A stretch of DNA of 64,000 nucleotides from Victivallis lenta. Its GTDB lineage: Bacteria > Verrucomicrobiota > Lentisphaeria > Victivallales > Victivallaceae. This document shows positions 24,257-32,193 of this stretch, piece after piece. Under the pieces are notes generated by a model. The model was not told where the DNA came from and made no database searches. It saw only the letters and a list, made by a program, of their open reading frames with translations. Within the stretch, counting starts at the first letter, position 1, and each line of letters begins with the position of its first letter. The translations under genes were made by a program, and so were the position numbers. The stretch lies in the NCBI RefSeq assembly GCF_009695545.1, contig NZ_VUNS01000001.1, positions 124,001-188,000 of the forward strand, written 5' to 3'.

Positions 24257-24264
24257 TAATCTTC
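24231..24264 (-). terminator. terminator of the heparinase-ABC operon
   Basis: On the minus strand GAAGATT (24258-24264) pairs with AATCTTC (24239-24245) across a 12-nt loop, followed at once by TTTTTTGT. It lies 15 bp past the last gene of the long operon. The stem is AT-rich, but the T run is good. The rest of the 24062-24278 gap has only short hairpins such as CCAAC-GG-GTTGG (24168-24179). Confidence 0.55.
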
Positions 24265-24278
24265 GGAGAATCGGATCA

Positions 24279-25304
24279 TCATCCCGCGGAAGTGCATGCC
24301 GCGAAGTGATCCGGGCCGACCGGAAGAAGCTCCGGCACTTCCGCCGCACACCCCTTCCCCGCTTCCGGGCAGCGCGGCGCGAAGGCGCATCCGGGCGGGA
24401 GGTTCCCGGCATCGGCAACCTCCCCGGCCTTCGGAAGCTCCCGCCTCCGGTCCGGGTCCGGCACCGGCGCGGAAGCCAGCAGCAGCCGGGTATACGGGTG
24501 AACCGGGTGCCCGAACAACTCTTCCGTCGGCGCGATTTCAACGATCCGCCCCGCATACATCACGGCGACCCGGTCGCAGATGTGTCGAACCACCCCGAGA
24601 TCGTGCGCGACGAAAATGTACGACAGCCCCATGTCGCGTTTCAGGTCGTCGAGCAGGTTGATGACCTGCGCCTGCACCGAAACATCGAGTGCCGAAACCG
24701 CCTCGTCCGCCACCACGAAACGCGGATTCATCACCAGCGCGCGGGCGATGCCGATCCGCTGCCGCTGACCGCCGGAAAACGCGTGCGGATAACGGGTCTT
24801 GTATTCGGGTTTGAGCCCGACCTTCAACAGCATTTCATCGACGCGGCGCTCAAGCTCCGCCCCCTTCGCCATCCGGTGAATCACCAGCGGTTCGGCGACG
24901 ATTCCGCCGACCGTCATGCGCGGGTTCAGGCTCGAAAACGGGTCCTGGAAAATCATCTGCGCGGATCGCCTGAGCGGAATCAGCTCCCTGGCCGTCAGCT
25001 CTCCGAAATCGACGTAGCGACCGTCGCCCGCCGCATCGAAATATGCGTGGCCGGACGTGAAGTCGAGCGCCCGCAGAATCGTCCGCACCGTCGTCGATTT
25101 TCCGCAGCCCGACTCCCCGACCAGCCCGAGCGTCTCGTTCCGCCGCAGGTCGAACGAAACGCGGTTCACCGCCTTCACGTCACCGGTCTTCTTCGGAATC
25201 ACTCCCCGGCTGCGGATCGGGAAAAATTTGCACAAATCCCGCACCGCCAGCAACGGCGGCGCATCGGAAAGCGCGCTGAAATCGTCTGTGCTGTAAGCGT
25301 TCAT
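24279..25304 (-). CDS. oligopeptide-type ABC transporter ATPase (OppF/DppF-like)
   Basis: A 341-residue ABC ATPase with Walker A GESGCGKST, Q-loop MIFQDPFSSLNPRMTVG, signature SGGQRQRIGIARAL and Walker B region FVVADEAVSALDVS. The C-terminal extension FAPRCPEAGKGCAAEVPEL is the OppF/DppF-type cysteine tail. Note that Walker B reads ADEAVS, a family variant. It pairs with the OppD-like ATPase upstream to power the peptide-type importer formed by the fusion protein and the OppC-like permease. It is the last gene in the operon, separated from the other ATPase gene by 250 bp that contains repeats. Confidence 0.9.
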   Translation of the reverse strand: MNAYSTDDFSALSDAPPLLAVRDLCKFFPIRSRGVIPKKTGDVKAVNRVSFDLRRNETLGLVGESGCGKSTTVRTILRALDFTSGHAYFDAAGDGRYVDFGELTARELIPLRRSAQMIFQDPFSSLNPRMTVGGIVAEPLVIHRMAKGAELERRVDEMLLKVGLKPEYKTRYPHAFSGGQRQRIGIARALVMNPRFVVADEAVSALDVSVQAQVINLLDDLKRDMGLSYIFVAHDLGVVRHICDRVAVMYAGRIVEIAPTEELFGHPVHPYTRLLLASAPVPDPDRRRELPKAGEVADAGNLPPGCAFAPRCPEAGKGCAAEVPELLPVGPDHFAACTSAG

Positions 25305-25313
25305 ATCTGCTCT

Positions 25314-25405
25314 ATATCGTTCTCCGGCCTCATTCTGATTTATGCCTGATTTATGTTTGATTTACATCGTCTTCCGGCTGGATTCTGATTCATGTCTGAA
25401 TTATG
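25314..25405. repeat. imperfect 42-bp direct repeat, period 50
   Basis: Copies at 25314-25355 and 25364-25405 share about 34 of 42 positions. Both contain ATCGT, CCGGC, ATTCTGATT, ATG, CTGA and TTATG in the same order, and a partial third copy follows at about 25403. They lie between the two ABC ATPase genes, inside the operon. The rest of the 25305-25554 gap contains GC-rich hairpins. Confidence 0.5.
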
Positions 25406-25486
25406 TCGTTTCCCGGCTTTTCCGCGCCTGCGGCGCCGGGTCTTTATGCGCATTCGCGCAACAGACCGCGTACGAATGCCTCCGGC

Positions 25487-25553
25487 GGCCGGGGCGCGTC
25501 GCCCCCGGCCCCCGGACCGGCAGGATGCCGGCGCCGTCGGCGGCTTTGCCGCC
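25487..25553. repeat. two GC-rich hairpins between the ABC ATPase genes
   Basis: GGCCGGGG (25487-25494) pairs with CCCCGGCC (25503-25510), loop 8 nt. GGCGGC-TTT-GCCGCC spans 25539-25553, one base after the OppD-like stop codon on the minus strand. Neither has a T run in the operon's direction. They could protect upstream mRNA or attenuate transcription of the last gene. Confidence 0.4.
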
Positions 25554-25554
25554 T

Positions 25555-26598
25555 TTACGTTTTCGCGGGCATGCGGCATTCTTTCTCTTTTTCCAACAGC
25601 ACGGTCATCTCCTCCGCCCGGGCGCAGCAGATCTTCCGTTCTCCGATCGTCCGCTCCTCCGGCGGCTCCCCCTTGTCGCACAGCCCTTTCACGGCGAAAT
25701 CGCAGCGCGGGTGGAACGGGCATCCCGGCGGCGTATCCAGCAGCCCCGGCACCGAGCCGCGGATCGACGGCAGCCGCTCCCCGCGTCCGTGCAATCCCGG
25801 CAGCGACGCCAGCAGCCCGTGCGTGTACGGGTGCAGCGGATTTTTGATGATCTCCCGCACGCTCCCCTGCTCGACGATCCGGCCGAGATACATCACCGCC
25901 ACCAGGTCCGCCGTCTCCGCAACCACCGCCAGATCGTGCGTGATCAGAAGCACGCTGCTGCCCGTCTCGCGCTGCAGGCTCCGCATCAGCGAAAGCACCT
26001 GCGACTGGATCGTCACGTCGAGCGCCGTCGTCGGCTCGTCCGCAATCAGCAGCTCCGGGCTGCTCAGCATCGCCATCGCAATCACAATCCGCTGCCGCAT
26101 CCCGCCGGAGAGCTCGAACGGATACTGGTCGAACCGCCGCTCCGGCGCCGGAATCCCGACCCGGCCGAGCATCGCGATCACCCGTTCCCGCGCCTCCTTC
26201 TTCGACATCTTCCGATGCAGGAACAGCACCTCCGACAGCTGGCCGCCGATCGTATGCACCGGTGAAAGCGCCGTCATCGGCTCCTGGAAAATCATCGCAA
26301 TGCGGTTGCCGCGTATCTCGTAAAGACGCGGATCTTTCTCCGAAACCGCGGCGAGATCCAGCTCCATGCCGTCCGCGCCGTGATAACGGATATGTCCGCC
26401 GGTGATCCTCCCCGGCTTCTGGATCAGCCGCAGGATCGAGTAGCTCGTCACGCTTTTGCCGCAGCCGGATTCCCCGACCAGCGCCAGCACCTTTCCGCGC
26501 GGCACGGCGAAGCGGACGCCGTTCACGGCCTTCGCCTCCCCCTCGTCCGTGAAGAAGCTGACCGTGAGACCGTCGATTTCGAGCACGTTCGGATTCAT
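25555..26598 (-). CDS. oligopeptide-type ABC transporter ATPase (OppD/DppD-like)
   Basis: A 347-residue ABC ATPase. Walker A is GESGCGKS, the Q-loop IFQEPMTALSPVHTIG, the signature LSGGMRQRIVIAMA and Walker B LLIADEPTTALD, with the H-loop in LITHDLAVV. The C-terminus has the PPGCPFHPRCDFA cysteine tail of the OppD/DppD family, known in some members to hold an iron-sulfur cluster. It lies 12 nt after the permease gene. It forms a heterodimer with the OppF-like protein by family precedent. Confidence 0.92.
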   Translation of the reverse strand: MNPNVLEIDGLTVSFFTDEGEAKAVNGVRFAVPRGKVLALVGESGCGKSVTSYSILRLIQKPGRITGGHIRYHGADGMELDLAAVSEKDPRLYEIRGNRIAMIFQEPMTALSPVHTIGGQLSEVLFLHRKMSKKEARERVIAMLGRVGIPAPERRFDQYPFELSGGMRQRIVIAMAMLSSPELLIADEPTTALDVTIQSQVLSLMRSLQRETGSSVLLITHDLAVVAETADLVAVMYLGRIVEQGSVREIIKNPLHPYTHGLLASLPGLHGRGERLPSIRGSVPGLLDTPPGCPFHPRCDFAVKGLCDKGEPPEERTIGERKICCARAEEMTVLLEKEKECRMPAKT

Positions 26599-26610
26599 TC
26601 CCGCCCTCCC

Positions 26611-27753
26611 CTATTTCGATGCATACGGGTCGGCCGCGTCGCGCAGCCCGTCGCCGACGAAGTTGAAGCACAATACCGCGAACACCAGCATCAGCACCGG
26701 CGAAAGCAGCCACGGATAGTCGATGACCGCCTTCACATTCATGCACTCCTGCAGCATGACGCCCCAGCTCACCACCGGCGGACGCAGCCCGAGCCCGAGA
26801 AACGACAAGCTCGTCTCCCCGAGGATCATCCCCGGCACGGTCAGCGTCAGCGTCACGATGATGTGGCTCGCAAAGGCCGGCAGCAGGTGGCGGAACAGAA
26901 TCCGCCCGTGCCCCGCCCCGAGCAGCCGGGCCGCGACCGCGTAATCCTCCTCGCGCAGGCTCAGGATCTTGCCGCGCACGACCCGTGCGAGACCGGTCCA
27001 CGACAACAGGCTCAGGGTGACCGTGATCGCGAAATAGGTCTCGAGCGGGCTCCAGTCCGCCGGTACCGCCGCCGCCAGCGCGAGCCACATCGGCAGCTGC
27101 GGGAACGAGTTGATGATCTCGATCACCCGCTGGATCGCCGTGTCGGTCACTCCGCCGCAATACCCTGAAATCCCGCCGATCACCACGCCGAGCACGAACG
27201 AGAGGAACACTCCGACCAGCCCGACCGACAGCGAAATCGTCGATCCCTGCACGATGCGGCTCCAGATGTCGCAGCCGAATTTGTCCGCCCCGGCCATGTA
27301 ATAGACGAAACGCTTCTCGTCGCCGGGCTTGAAGTCCGGAATCCGGCCGGTGTCGACCCCGAACAGATGACGGTCCGTCGGAAAGATCCCCCAGAGCCTG
27401 TACGGCACGCCCCGGACGAAGAAACCGAGCGGCGCGTTGTTTTCGGGCGCATCCTCATAGTAGCTGTTCAGCGTGACCGGATCGACCATCCGCCTGAGCC
27501 CTTTGGCGTGCAGCCCCGTCTCCCGGTCGAAGCCGAGCTTCTGCGGGGGGCAGTAGATGTAGTCGAGATTCCGCTCGTACTTGCCGTACGGCGCGAAAAA
27601 CGGCGAGAAAAGCGCCATGATGTAAAGCCCCGCCAGCAGAAACGCGGCCGCCACAGCGAGCTTGTGCCTGCGGAATTTCAGCAGCGTGAGCTGCCGCTGG
27701 TTCAGCATGTCGTAGGTCAGCGGGCCGGGCGGCGTGAAAAGTCTGATTCTCAT
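26611..27753 (-). CDS. OppC/DppC-like ABC permease
   Basis: A 380-residue inner-membrane permease. After an N-terminal helix (LAVAAAFLLAGLYIMALFSPFF) there is a long periplasmic loop (about residues 55-165). Five helices follow, with the coupling helix EEDYAVAARLLGAGHGRILFRHLLP (EAA-type loop) and ending in NFVGDGLRDAADPY, which is typical of DppC/OppC. It is longer than the usual ~300 residues because of the loop. Its start overlaps the stop of the fusion protein by 4 nt (ATGA), so stoichiometric translation with its partner permease domain is expected. Confidence 0.9.
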   Translation of the reverse strand: MRIRLFTPPGPLTYDMLNQRQLTLLKFRRHKLAVAAAFLLAGLYIMALFSPFFAPYGKYERNLDYIYCPPQKLGFDRETGLHAKGLRRMVDPVTLNSYYEDAPENNAPLGFFVRGVPYRLWGIFPTDRHLFGVDTGRIPDFKPGDEKRFVYYMAGADKFGCDIWSRIVQGSTISLSVGLVGVFLSFVLGVVIGGISGYCGGVTDTAIQRVIEIINSFPQLPMWLALAAAVPADWSPLETYFAITVTLSLLSWTGLARVVRGKILSLREEDYAVAARLLGAGHGRILFRHLLPAFASHIIVTLTLTVPGMILGETSLSFLGLGLRPPVVSWGVMLQECMNVKAVIDYPWLLSPVLMLVFAVLCFNFVGDGLRDAADPYASK

Positions 27754-30700
27754 CGGGTTCCGCCTCCTTCCAGCCGGATGCGCGGATCAACCATCATCAG
27801 CAGCAGATCGCTGACCAGCGTCCCCATGACGCCGAGCAGGCTCAGCACCATCAGCATCGAACCGGCCATATTCATATCCTGGCTGAACAGCGCCGACAGC
27901 ATCAGCGGCCCCACCGTCGGCAGACTCATGACGATCGCGACGATCGAACTGCCGGAAACGAGCGTCGGAAACAACGTCCCGATCCCTGAAATGAACGGGT
28001 TCAGCGCCATGCGCACCGGATATTTGAACAGCAGCTTCAGCGGCCGCACTCCCTTTGCGCGGGCGGTCACCACATACGGCTTGCGCAGTTCGTCGAGCAG
28101 ATTCGCGCGCATGACCCGGATCATCCCGGCGGTTCCGGCCACGCCGACCACGAGGATCGGCACCCAGATGTGCCGGCAGAGATCGACGGCCTTGCCCCAG
28201 CTCCATTCGGGCTGAATCGCGTACTCCGGCGAAAACAGCCCCGAAATCCCGGTCAGCGCCATCAGGATCAGCGCCAGCAGGAACGACGGCACGCACATGC
28301 CGAGAAATCCGAGCACCGAAATGAGGTAATCGCCCGCCGAATACTGCCGGCAGGCCGAATAGATCCCGATCGGCAGCGCAAGGCTCCAGGTCAGCAGCAC
28401 CGTGCCGAGCGATATGAGAACGGTCAGTAAAATCCGGTCGCCGACCATCGAATTCACGCTCTTCGAGGTCTCCATCGAATAACCCATCTCACCCTGCAGC
28501 AGCCCGGCGTCCTTCGGGTCGAAGGTGACGAACCAGGTGAACCCCATCCAGCGGCAGTAGCGTTTCCAGGCCGGGTCGTCGAAGCGGAAGAGCACGCGCA
28601 GGTCGTCGATCTGCGACTCGATCTGCTCCGGCGACGCGCCCGACTCCTCGAGCTGCATGATGCGGTTGCTGAGGTAGTCCCCCGGCGGCAGCTGGATGAT
28701 CGTGAAGACGCAGACCGAAATCACGAACAGCGTCGGAACCATGATGACCAGCCGCCGCAGCACGAACGGATGCTTCAGGATCAGCAGCAGCACGAGCAGC
28801 CCCGCCGCCGCCAGCAGCGACAGCTGAACCGCGCGCCCGAGCGCCGAGACCGGCACCCCGGAGACCGGCGGAATCTCATCGCCCGCAGCGAGCTGGCGGA
28901 CCGTATCCGCATCGGCCGCCGCGGACGGGCGGTCGAAACAGTAGGTTTCGGGCGCCGTGTTGCCGGGAGTCAGGAAGCAGTATCCCTCTACCGCCTTTTC
29001 CGGAACGTTCCGCATGTTCTCAGAGACGACGACGATCTTGGGCGGCGCGCTCGCCACGTTGATGGTCCAGAGGTTTTCGGCCGCGATATCGGTGATCTCG
29101 CGCATGAGCTCCTTCTGCCGCGCCGGGTCCGCCGAGCGGACCGCCTCCTCGTAGCACTCGATCGCGCGGTACATCGGGCTCGTCCGCGGCACCGGAACGG
29201 CTCCGGGATTGCCCGCTTCGGGAGCCCCGTACATGCCGTTCAGCGAAAACCAGTTGCCCCAGCCGATCGCGTAGGCGGATTCGTTCGTCGTCGCCACGAA
29301 GCTGCGCGGGGAAAGCAGCGGGACGATCTCCGACTCGCTCGACCAGATGTAGAAGTCGTAGTTGCGCGACAGCTTGCGCACGGTCAGCAGCGGGCGCGAA
29401 CAGAGCTGGTACATGCAGCGGATTCCGACCTTCGCCCAGTCGTCCGCCACGAACTGCGCCGGGCCGGTCCCGGTGAAATCCGTGAAGATCATGTAAAACG
29501 TGACCGGGCGGCCGTTTTCGTCGCAGCGGAACCCGTCTTTGCGCACCGCCGGGTCGAGCCCGAGCCTCCGCCAGACCGCGTCGAGCTTCCGGTTCGCTTC
29601 GGCCGGATCGTGCCGCGTGAAGGCGGTGCGGAGCTTTTCGGAGGGGTAGAGCGAATACGGCCCCGGCTCGACCTGGTGCGGCTTCGCCAGCCCGGCGTAG
29701 AACGCATCGATGATCGGCCCGCGGTCGACCGCGAGCGACAACGCCTGCCGGAACTCTTTTTCGGCCAACAGTTTTCCCTTCAACTCCGAAGCGCGGTCGT
29801 CCGCAATTACGGCGCGGTTCAGATTCGGGTAGATCAGCCACTCGCTCGATGTACCCGGAATCCAGCAGAGCACGCGGAATTTGTTTTCCCGGGCCCGTTC
29901 CATGAACTCCGTGTAGTTCTCGAAGCGGATGTAGCGGAACTGCATGTCGGCGCGGCCGCTCGCCACCGCCAGCGGCACCATCATCGAATCGATGAACTCC
30001 AGCTGGAGCCGGTCGATGTACGGCAGCTGCCGCCCCTCTTCATCGACCGCGAAATAGTACGGGTTGCGCACGAACGACATCGGCGACATCGTCGTATATT
30101 TGCGGTAAAGCCACGGGCCGAGCGACGGCAGAGCCGGATTGTTCGCGCTCATCAGCGTATAGAGCGAACGCGCGTTCGGCATGTTGTACTTCGCCATCTC
30201 CGCGGCGAGGAACGCCTTGTCGCCGTAATCGGGATGATACTTTTTCAGGTAATGCGCCGGAGCGAAGGCGGCCTGCGTCGCAAGCGTCTCGAGGAAATCC
30301 GCGCGCGGCTCCGGGAAGGTCCAGCGGACCTTGTGCGGCCCGAGCTTCTCAAGCGTCGCGGGCCTGCCGCCGACCGTGAAATGCTTGTAGACGCGGCCGC
30401 CGCCGAGCGATTCCGCCAGCATGAAGTCGTTCCAGAAGAAGAGCACGTCGTCCGCCGTGAACGGGTGGCCGTCGCTCCAGCGGATCTTCCGCAGCGTGAC
30501 CTCCCAGATTCGCCCTTCCTCCTTCATCTCGTACGCTTTGGCGATGTGCGGCACGATCGGGTATCCGGCCGGGCCGAACCGGAACAGCCGGTCGTAGAAG
30601 ATGCGGGCGGTCGCGGCCGCGGCGTCCGAACCGGAACCGGCAACGAACTGCACCCAGACCCCGCCGAATTTGCCGGGCCCGTCGCAGCCGCGCATGACGA

Positions 30701-31112
30701 CCGGCTCGGGGCCGGTCCGCTCCGCGACCGGCGGCAGGTCGACCCGGTCGAGCACCGGACTCTGCTTCCGCGGATACCAGGCCGGCAGCCTGCCCGCCCG
30801 GATCAGCCGCTCGACCTCTCCCGGAGCCGCCCCGGGAAACCGCTTCCGGAATTCGGCGGCGCGCCGGTAATCCGCCTCCGGCACGCTCCGCACCACACTG
30901 TAGCGGACGCCGTCGAGCGACTCCGGCAGCTGCCGCGCCGCCGCGGCCGCTTCCGCTTCGGCGGCGGTGCGCCGTCCGCGCCCCGGCCGCGTATCCGGCA
31001 TGACCAGGTATGCGAAGAGCAGCGTCGCGCCGTAAAGCGCGGCGAGCGCCCCGAGAAGGCCGAGCAGGACCTTCCATTTCGCAACCGGACGAATGATCTT
31101 TTTCCGACTCAT
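27750..31112 (-). CDS. fusion of family 5 solute-binding protein and OppB/DppB-like permease
   Basis: One 1120-residue chain contains two normally separate parts of an oligopeptide-type importer. An N-terminal helix (about 13-36) anchors a family 5 solute-binding domain (about 120-740). Its motifs include FGGVWVQF, IRWSDGHPFTADDVLFFWNDFM, SLYTLMSAN and FRQALSLAVDR. A linker helix (about 757-778) is followed by a DppB-like permease (about 780-1120) with RRLVIMVPTLFVISVCVF, GDRILLTVLISL and the coupling loop YVVTARAKGVRPLKLLFKYPVR. The linker helix returns the chain to the cytoplasm, so the topology works. The gene starts 1 nt after the M14 gene. Substrate is unknown; the operon suggests glycan fragments or glycopeptides. 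Confidence 0.88.
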   Translation of the reverse strand: MSRKKIIRPVAKWKVLLGLLGALAALYGATLLFAYLVMPDTRPGRGRRTAAEAEAAAAARQLPESLDGVRYSVVRSVPEADYRRAAEFRKRFPGAAPGEVERLIRAGRLPAWYPRKQSPVLDRVDLPPVAERTGPEPVVMRGCDGPGKFGGVWVQFVAGSGSDAAAATARIFYDRLFRFGPAGYPIVPHIAKAYEMKEEGRIWEVTLRKIRWSDGHPFTADDVLFFWNDFMLAESLGGGRVYKHFTVGGRPATLEKLGPHKVRWTFPEPRADFLETLATQAAFAPAHYLKKYHPDYGDKAFLAAEMAKYNMPNARSLYTLMSANNPALPSLGPWLYRKYTTMSPMSFVRNPYYFAVDEEGRQLPYIDRLQLEFIDSMMVPLAVASGRADMQFRYIRFENYTEFMERARENKFRVLCWIPGTSSEWLIYPNLNRAVIADDRASELKGKLLAEKEFRQALSLAVDRGPIIDAFYAGLAKPHQVEPGPYSLYPSEKLRTAFTRHDPAEANRKLDAVWRRLGLDPAVRKDGFRCDENGRPVTFYMIFTDFTGTGPAQFVADDWAKVGIRCMYQLCSRPLLTVRKLSRNYDFYIWSSESEIVPLLSPRSFVATTNESAYAIGWGNWFSLNGMYGAPEAGNPGAVPVPRTSPMYRAIECYEEAVRSADPARQKELMREITDIAAENLWTINVASAPPKIVVVSENMRNVPEKAVEGYCFLTPGNTAPETYCFDRPSAAADADTVRQLAAGDEIPPVSGVPVSALGRAVQLSLLAAAGLLVLLLILKHPFVLRRLVIMVPTLFVISVCVFTIIQLPPGDYLSNRIMQLEESGASPEQIESQIDDLRVLFRFDDPAWKRYCRWMGFTWFVTFDPKDAGLLQGEMGYSMETSKSVNSMVGDRILLTVLISLGTVLLTWSLALPIGIYSACRQYSAGDYLISVLGFLGMCVPSFLLALILMALTGISGLFSPEYAIQPEWSWGKAVDLCRHIWVPILVVGVAGTAGMIRVMRANLLDELRKPYVVTARAKGVRPLKLLFKYPVRMALNPFISGIGTLFPTLVSGSSIVAIVMSLPTVGPLMLSALFSQDMNMAGSMLMVLSLLGVMGTLVSDLLLMMVDPRIRLEGGGTR

Positions 31113-31113
31113 T

Positions 31114-32193
31114 TCAGCGCAGCAGCGTCTCCCGTTTCACGAACGGGTCCGCGAGGCCCGATTCGAGCAGTGTTTCAAAAGTCACGAAATTCACATCGAG
31201 CATCTGCTCGAACGACAATCCGCCGGAGACCGTGCATTCGAGCGTCAGCGCAAGCGCGCCGGAGGCCAGCGTGAAGAGATTGTTCAGATTCACCTGCCTG
31301 CCGGGCCTTCCCTCTCCGGCGGGCGTTTTCCGCAGACCGGCCTCGAAAAGCGCCCGGTTCACGGCGGAATACGCCCGCAGCCCGCGCCCGACATGGCTGA
31401 GATAGTTGAACTCGGAGGGCGGCAGCAGCACCGGCTCCCCCTCGCACGAGTGCGCATTCAGCACAAAATCGGCGCTGTAACGCTCGATGAGACGCAGCAG
31501 CGCCTTCGCCTCGGCGGTCCGGATATGGCCGGGACATGCGTCGTGCATGATGTTGAACCCCTCCGAATTCGGATATCCGCCCGGATAGGCGACTCGGTCG
31601 AGCGGAAGCGGGAAGAATTCCTTGCTGCCGCGCCAGCCGATCAGCGACCCGTCGAGCCAGCAGCCCTGCGACACCCGGCGGAACGTCTCGTACGGCACGC
31701 CGCGCAGGTGGTCCGGCGAAATCGACCGCCCGTCCATGTTCACGCAGGGCAGCACGATAAGCCGGTAGTGCCCGAGCAGGGAAACCAGCCGTTCGTGACT
31801 GCGCCCGAGCAGGTCGGTTCCGTGTTCCAGAAGCTCGATCAGATTCACCGCAAAAGCGACGCTCTCGGCCTCGGCGCCGTGGATTCCGGCGCACCAGACC
31901 ACCGTCGGCGGCAGCCCGGCGCGGCGGAAGTAGCTCGAATCCGACGTCGAGGACGAACCGGCCGACCAGTTCGTCTGCGGCGGCGGCTCCGAAAAGTCGC
32001 CGTAGAACACGGCGTACACGGGGAAGCCGCCCGGCGTCCGCGCGATGACCTCGCTCCGGCCGCGCCGGACCGATTCGCAAACCGCCCCGATCTCCCCGGG
32101 ACGCACGCGCCAGTAGGCCGGGCGCGGCTCCAGGCCATCGACCGAAGCAGGCGCAAAACGCCCGCCGGCCAACTGTTTCAACGCAGCGATCAT
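31114..32193 (-). CDS. M14 zinc carboxypeptidase-like protein
   Basis: A 359-residue protein with an M14 peptidase active site: GIHGAEAE giving zinc ligands H105 and E108, NMDGR, LNAHSCEG with third ligand H248, and TLECT with E319 as candidate catalytic base. No signal peptide is visible, so it should act in the cytoplasm on an imported substrate. M14 members include carboxypeptidases and amidases that remove D-amino acids or aminoacyl groups. Sitting between a heparinase-like lyase and an oligopeptide-type importer, it may remove an amide-linked group from imported glycan fragments. The start overlaps the heparinase stop by 4 nt. Confidence 0.75.
   Translation of the reverse strand: MIAALKQLAGGRFAPASVDGLEPRPAYWRVRPGEIGAVCESVRRGRSEVIARTPGGFPVYAVFYGDFSEPPPQTNWSAGSSSTSDSSYFRRAGLPPTVVWCAGIHGAEAESVAFAVNLIELLEHGTDLLGRSHERLVSLLGHYRLIVLPCVNMDGRSISPDHLRGVPYETFRRVSQGCWLDGSLIGWRGSKEFFPLPLDRVAYPGGYPNSEGFNIMHDACPGHIRTAEAKALLRLIERYSADFVLNAHSCEGEPVLLPPSEFNYLSHVGRGLRAYSAVNRALFEAGLRKTPAGEGRPGRQVNLNNLFTLASGALALTLECTVSGGLSFEQMLDVNFVTFETLLESGLADPFVKRETLLR

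Noticed and set aside
23054-24556. 500-residue version of the radical SAM protein
   Set aside because: The extension runs over the ABC terminator and intergenic DNA; the family N-terminus starts near 24061.
25340-27160. 606-residue open frame overlapping the OppD-like gene on the same strand
   Set aside because: Out-of-frame shadow; the ABC motifs are all in the other frame.
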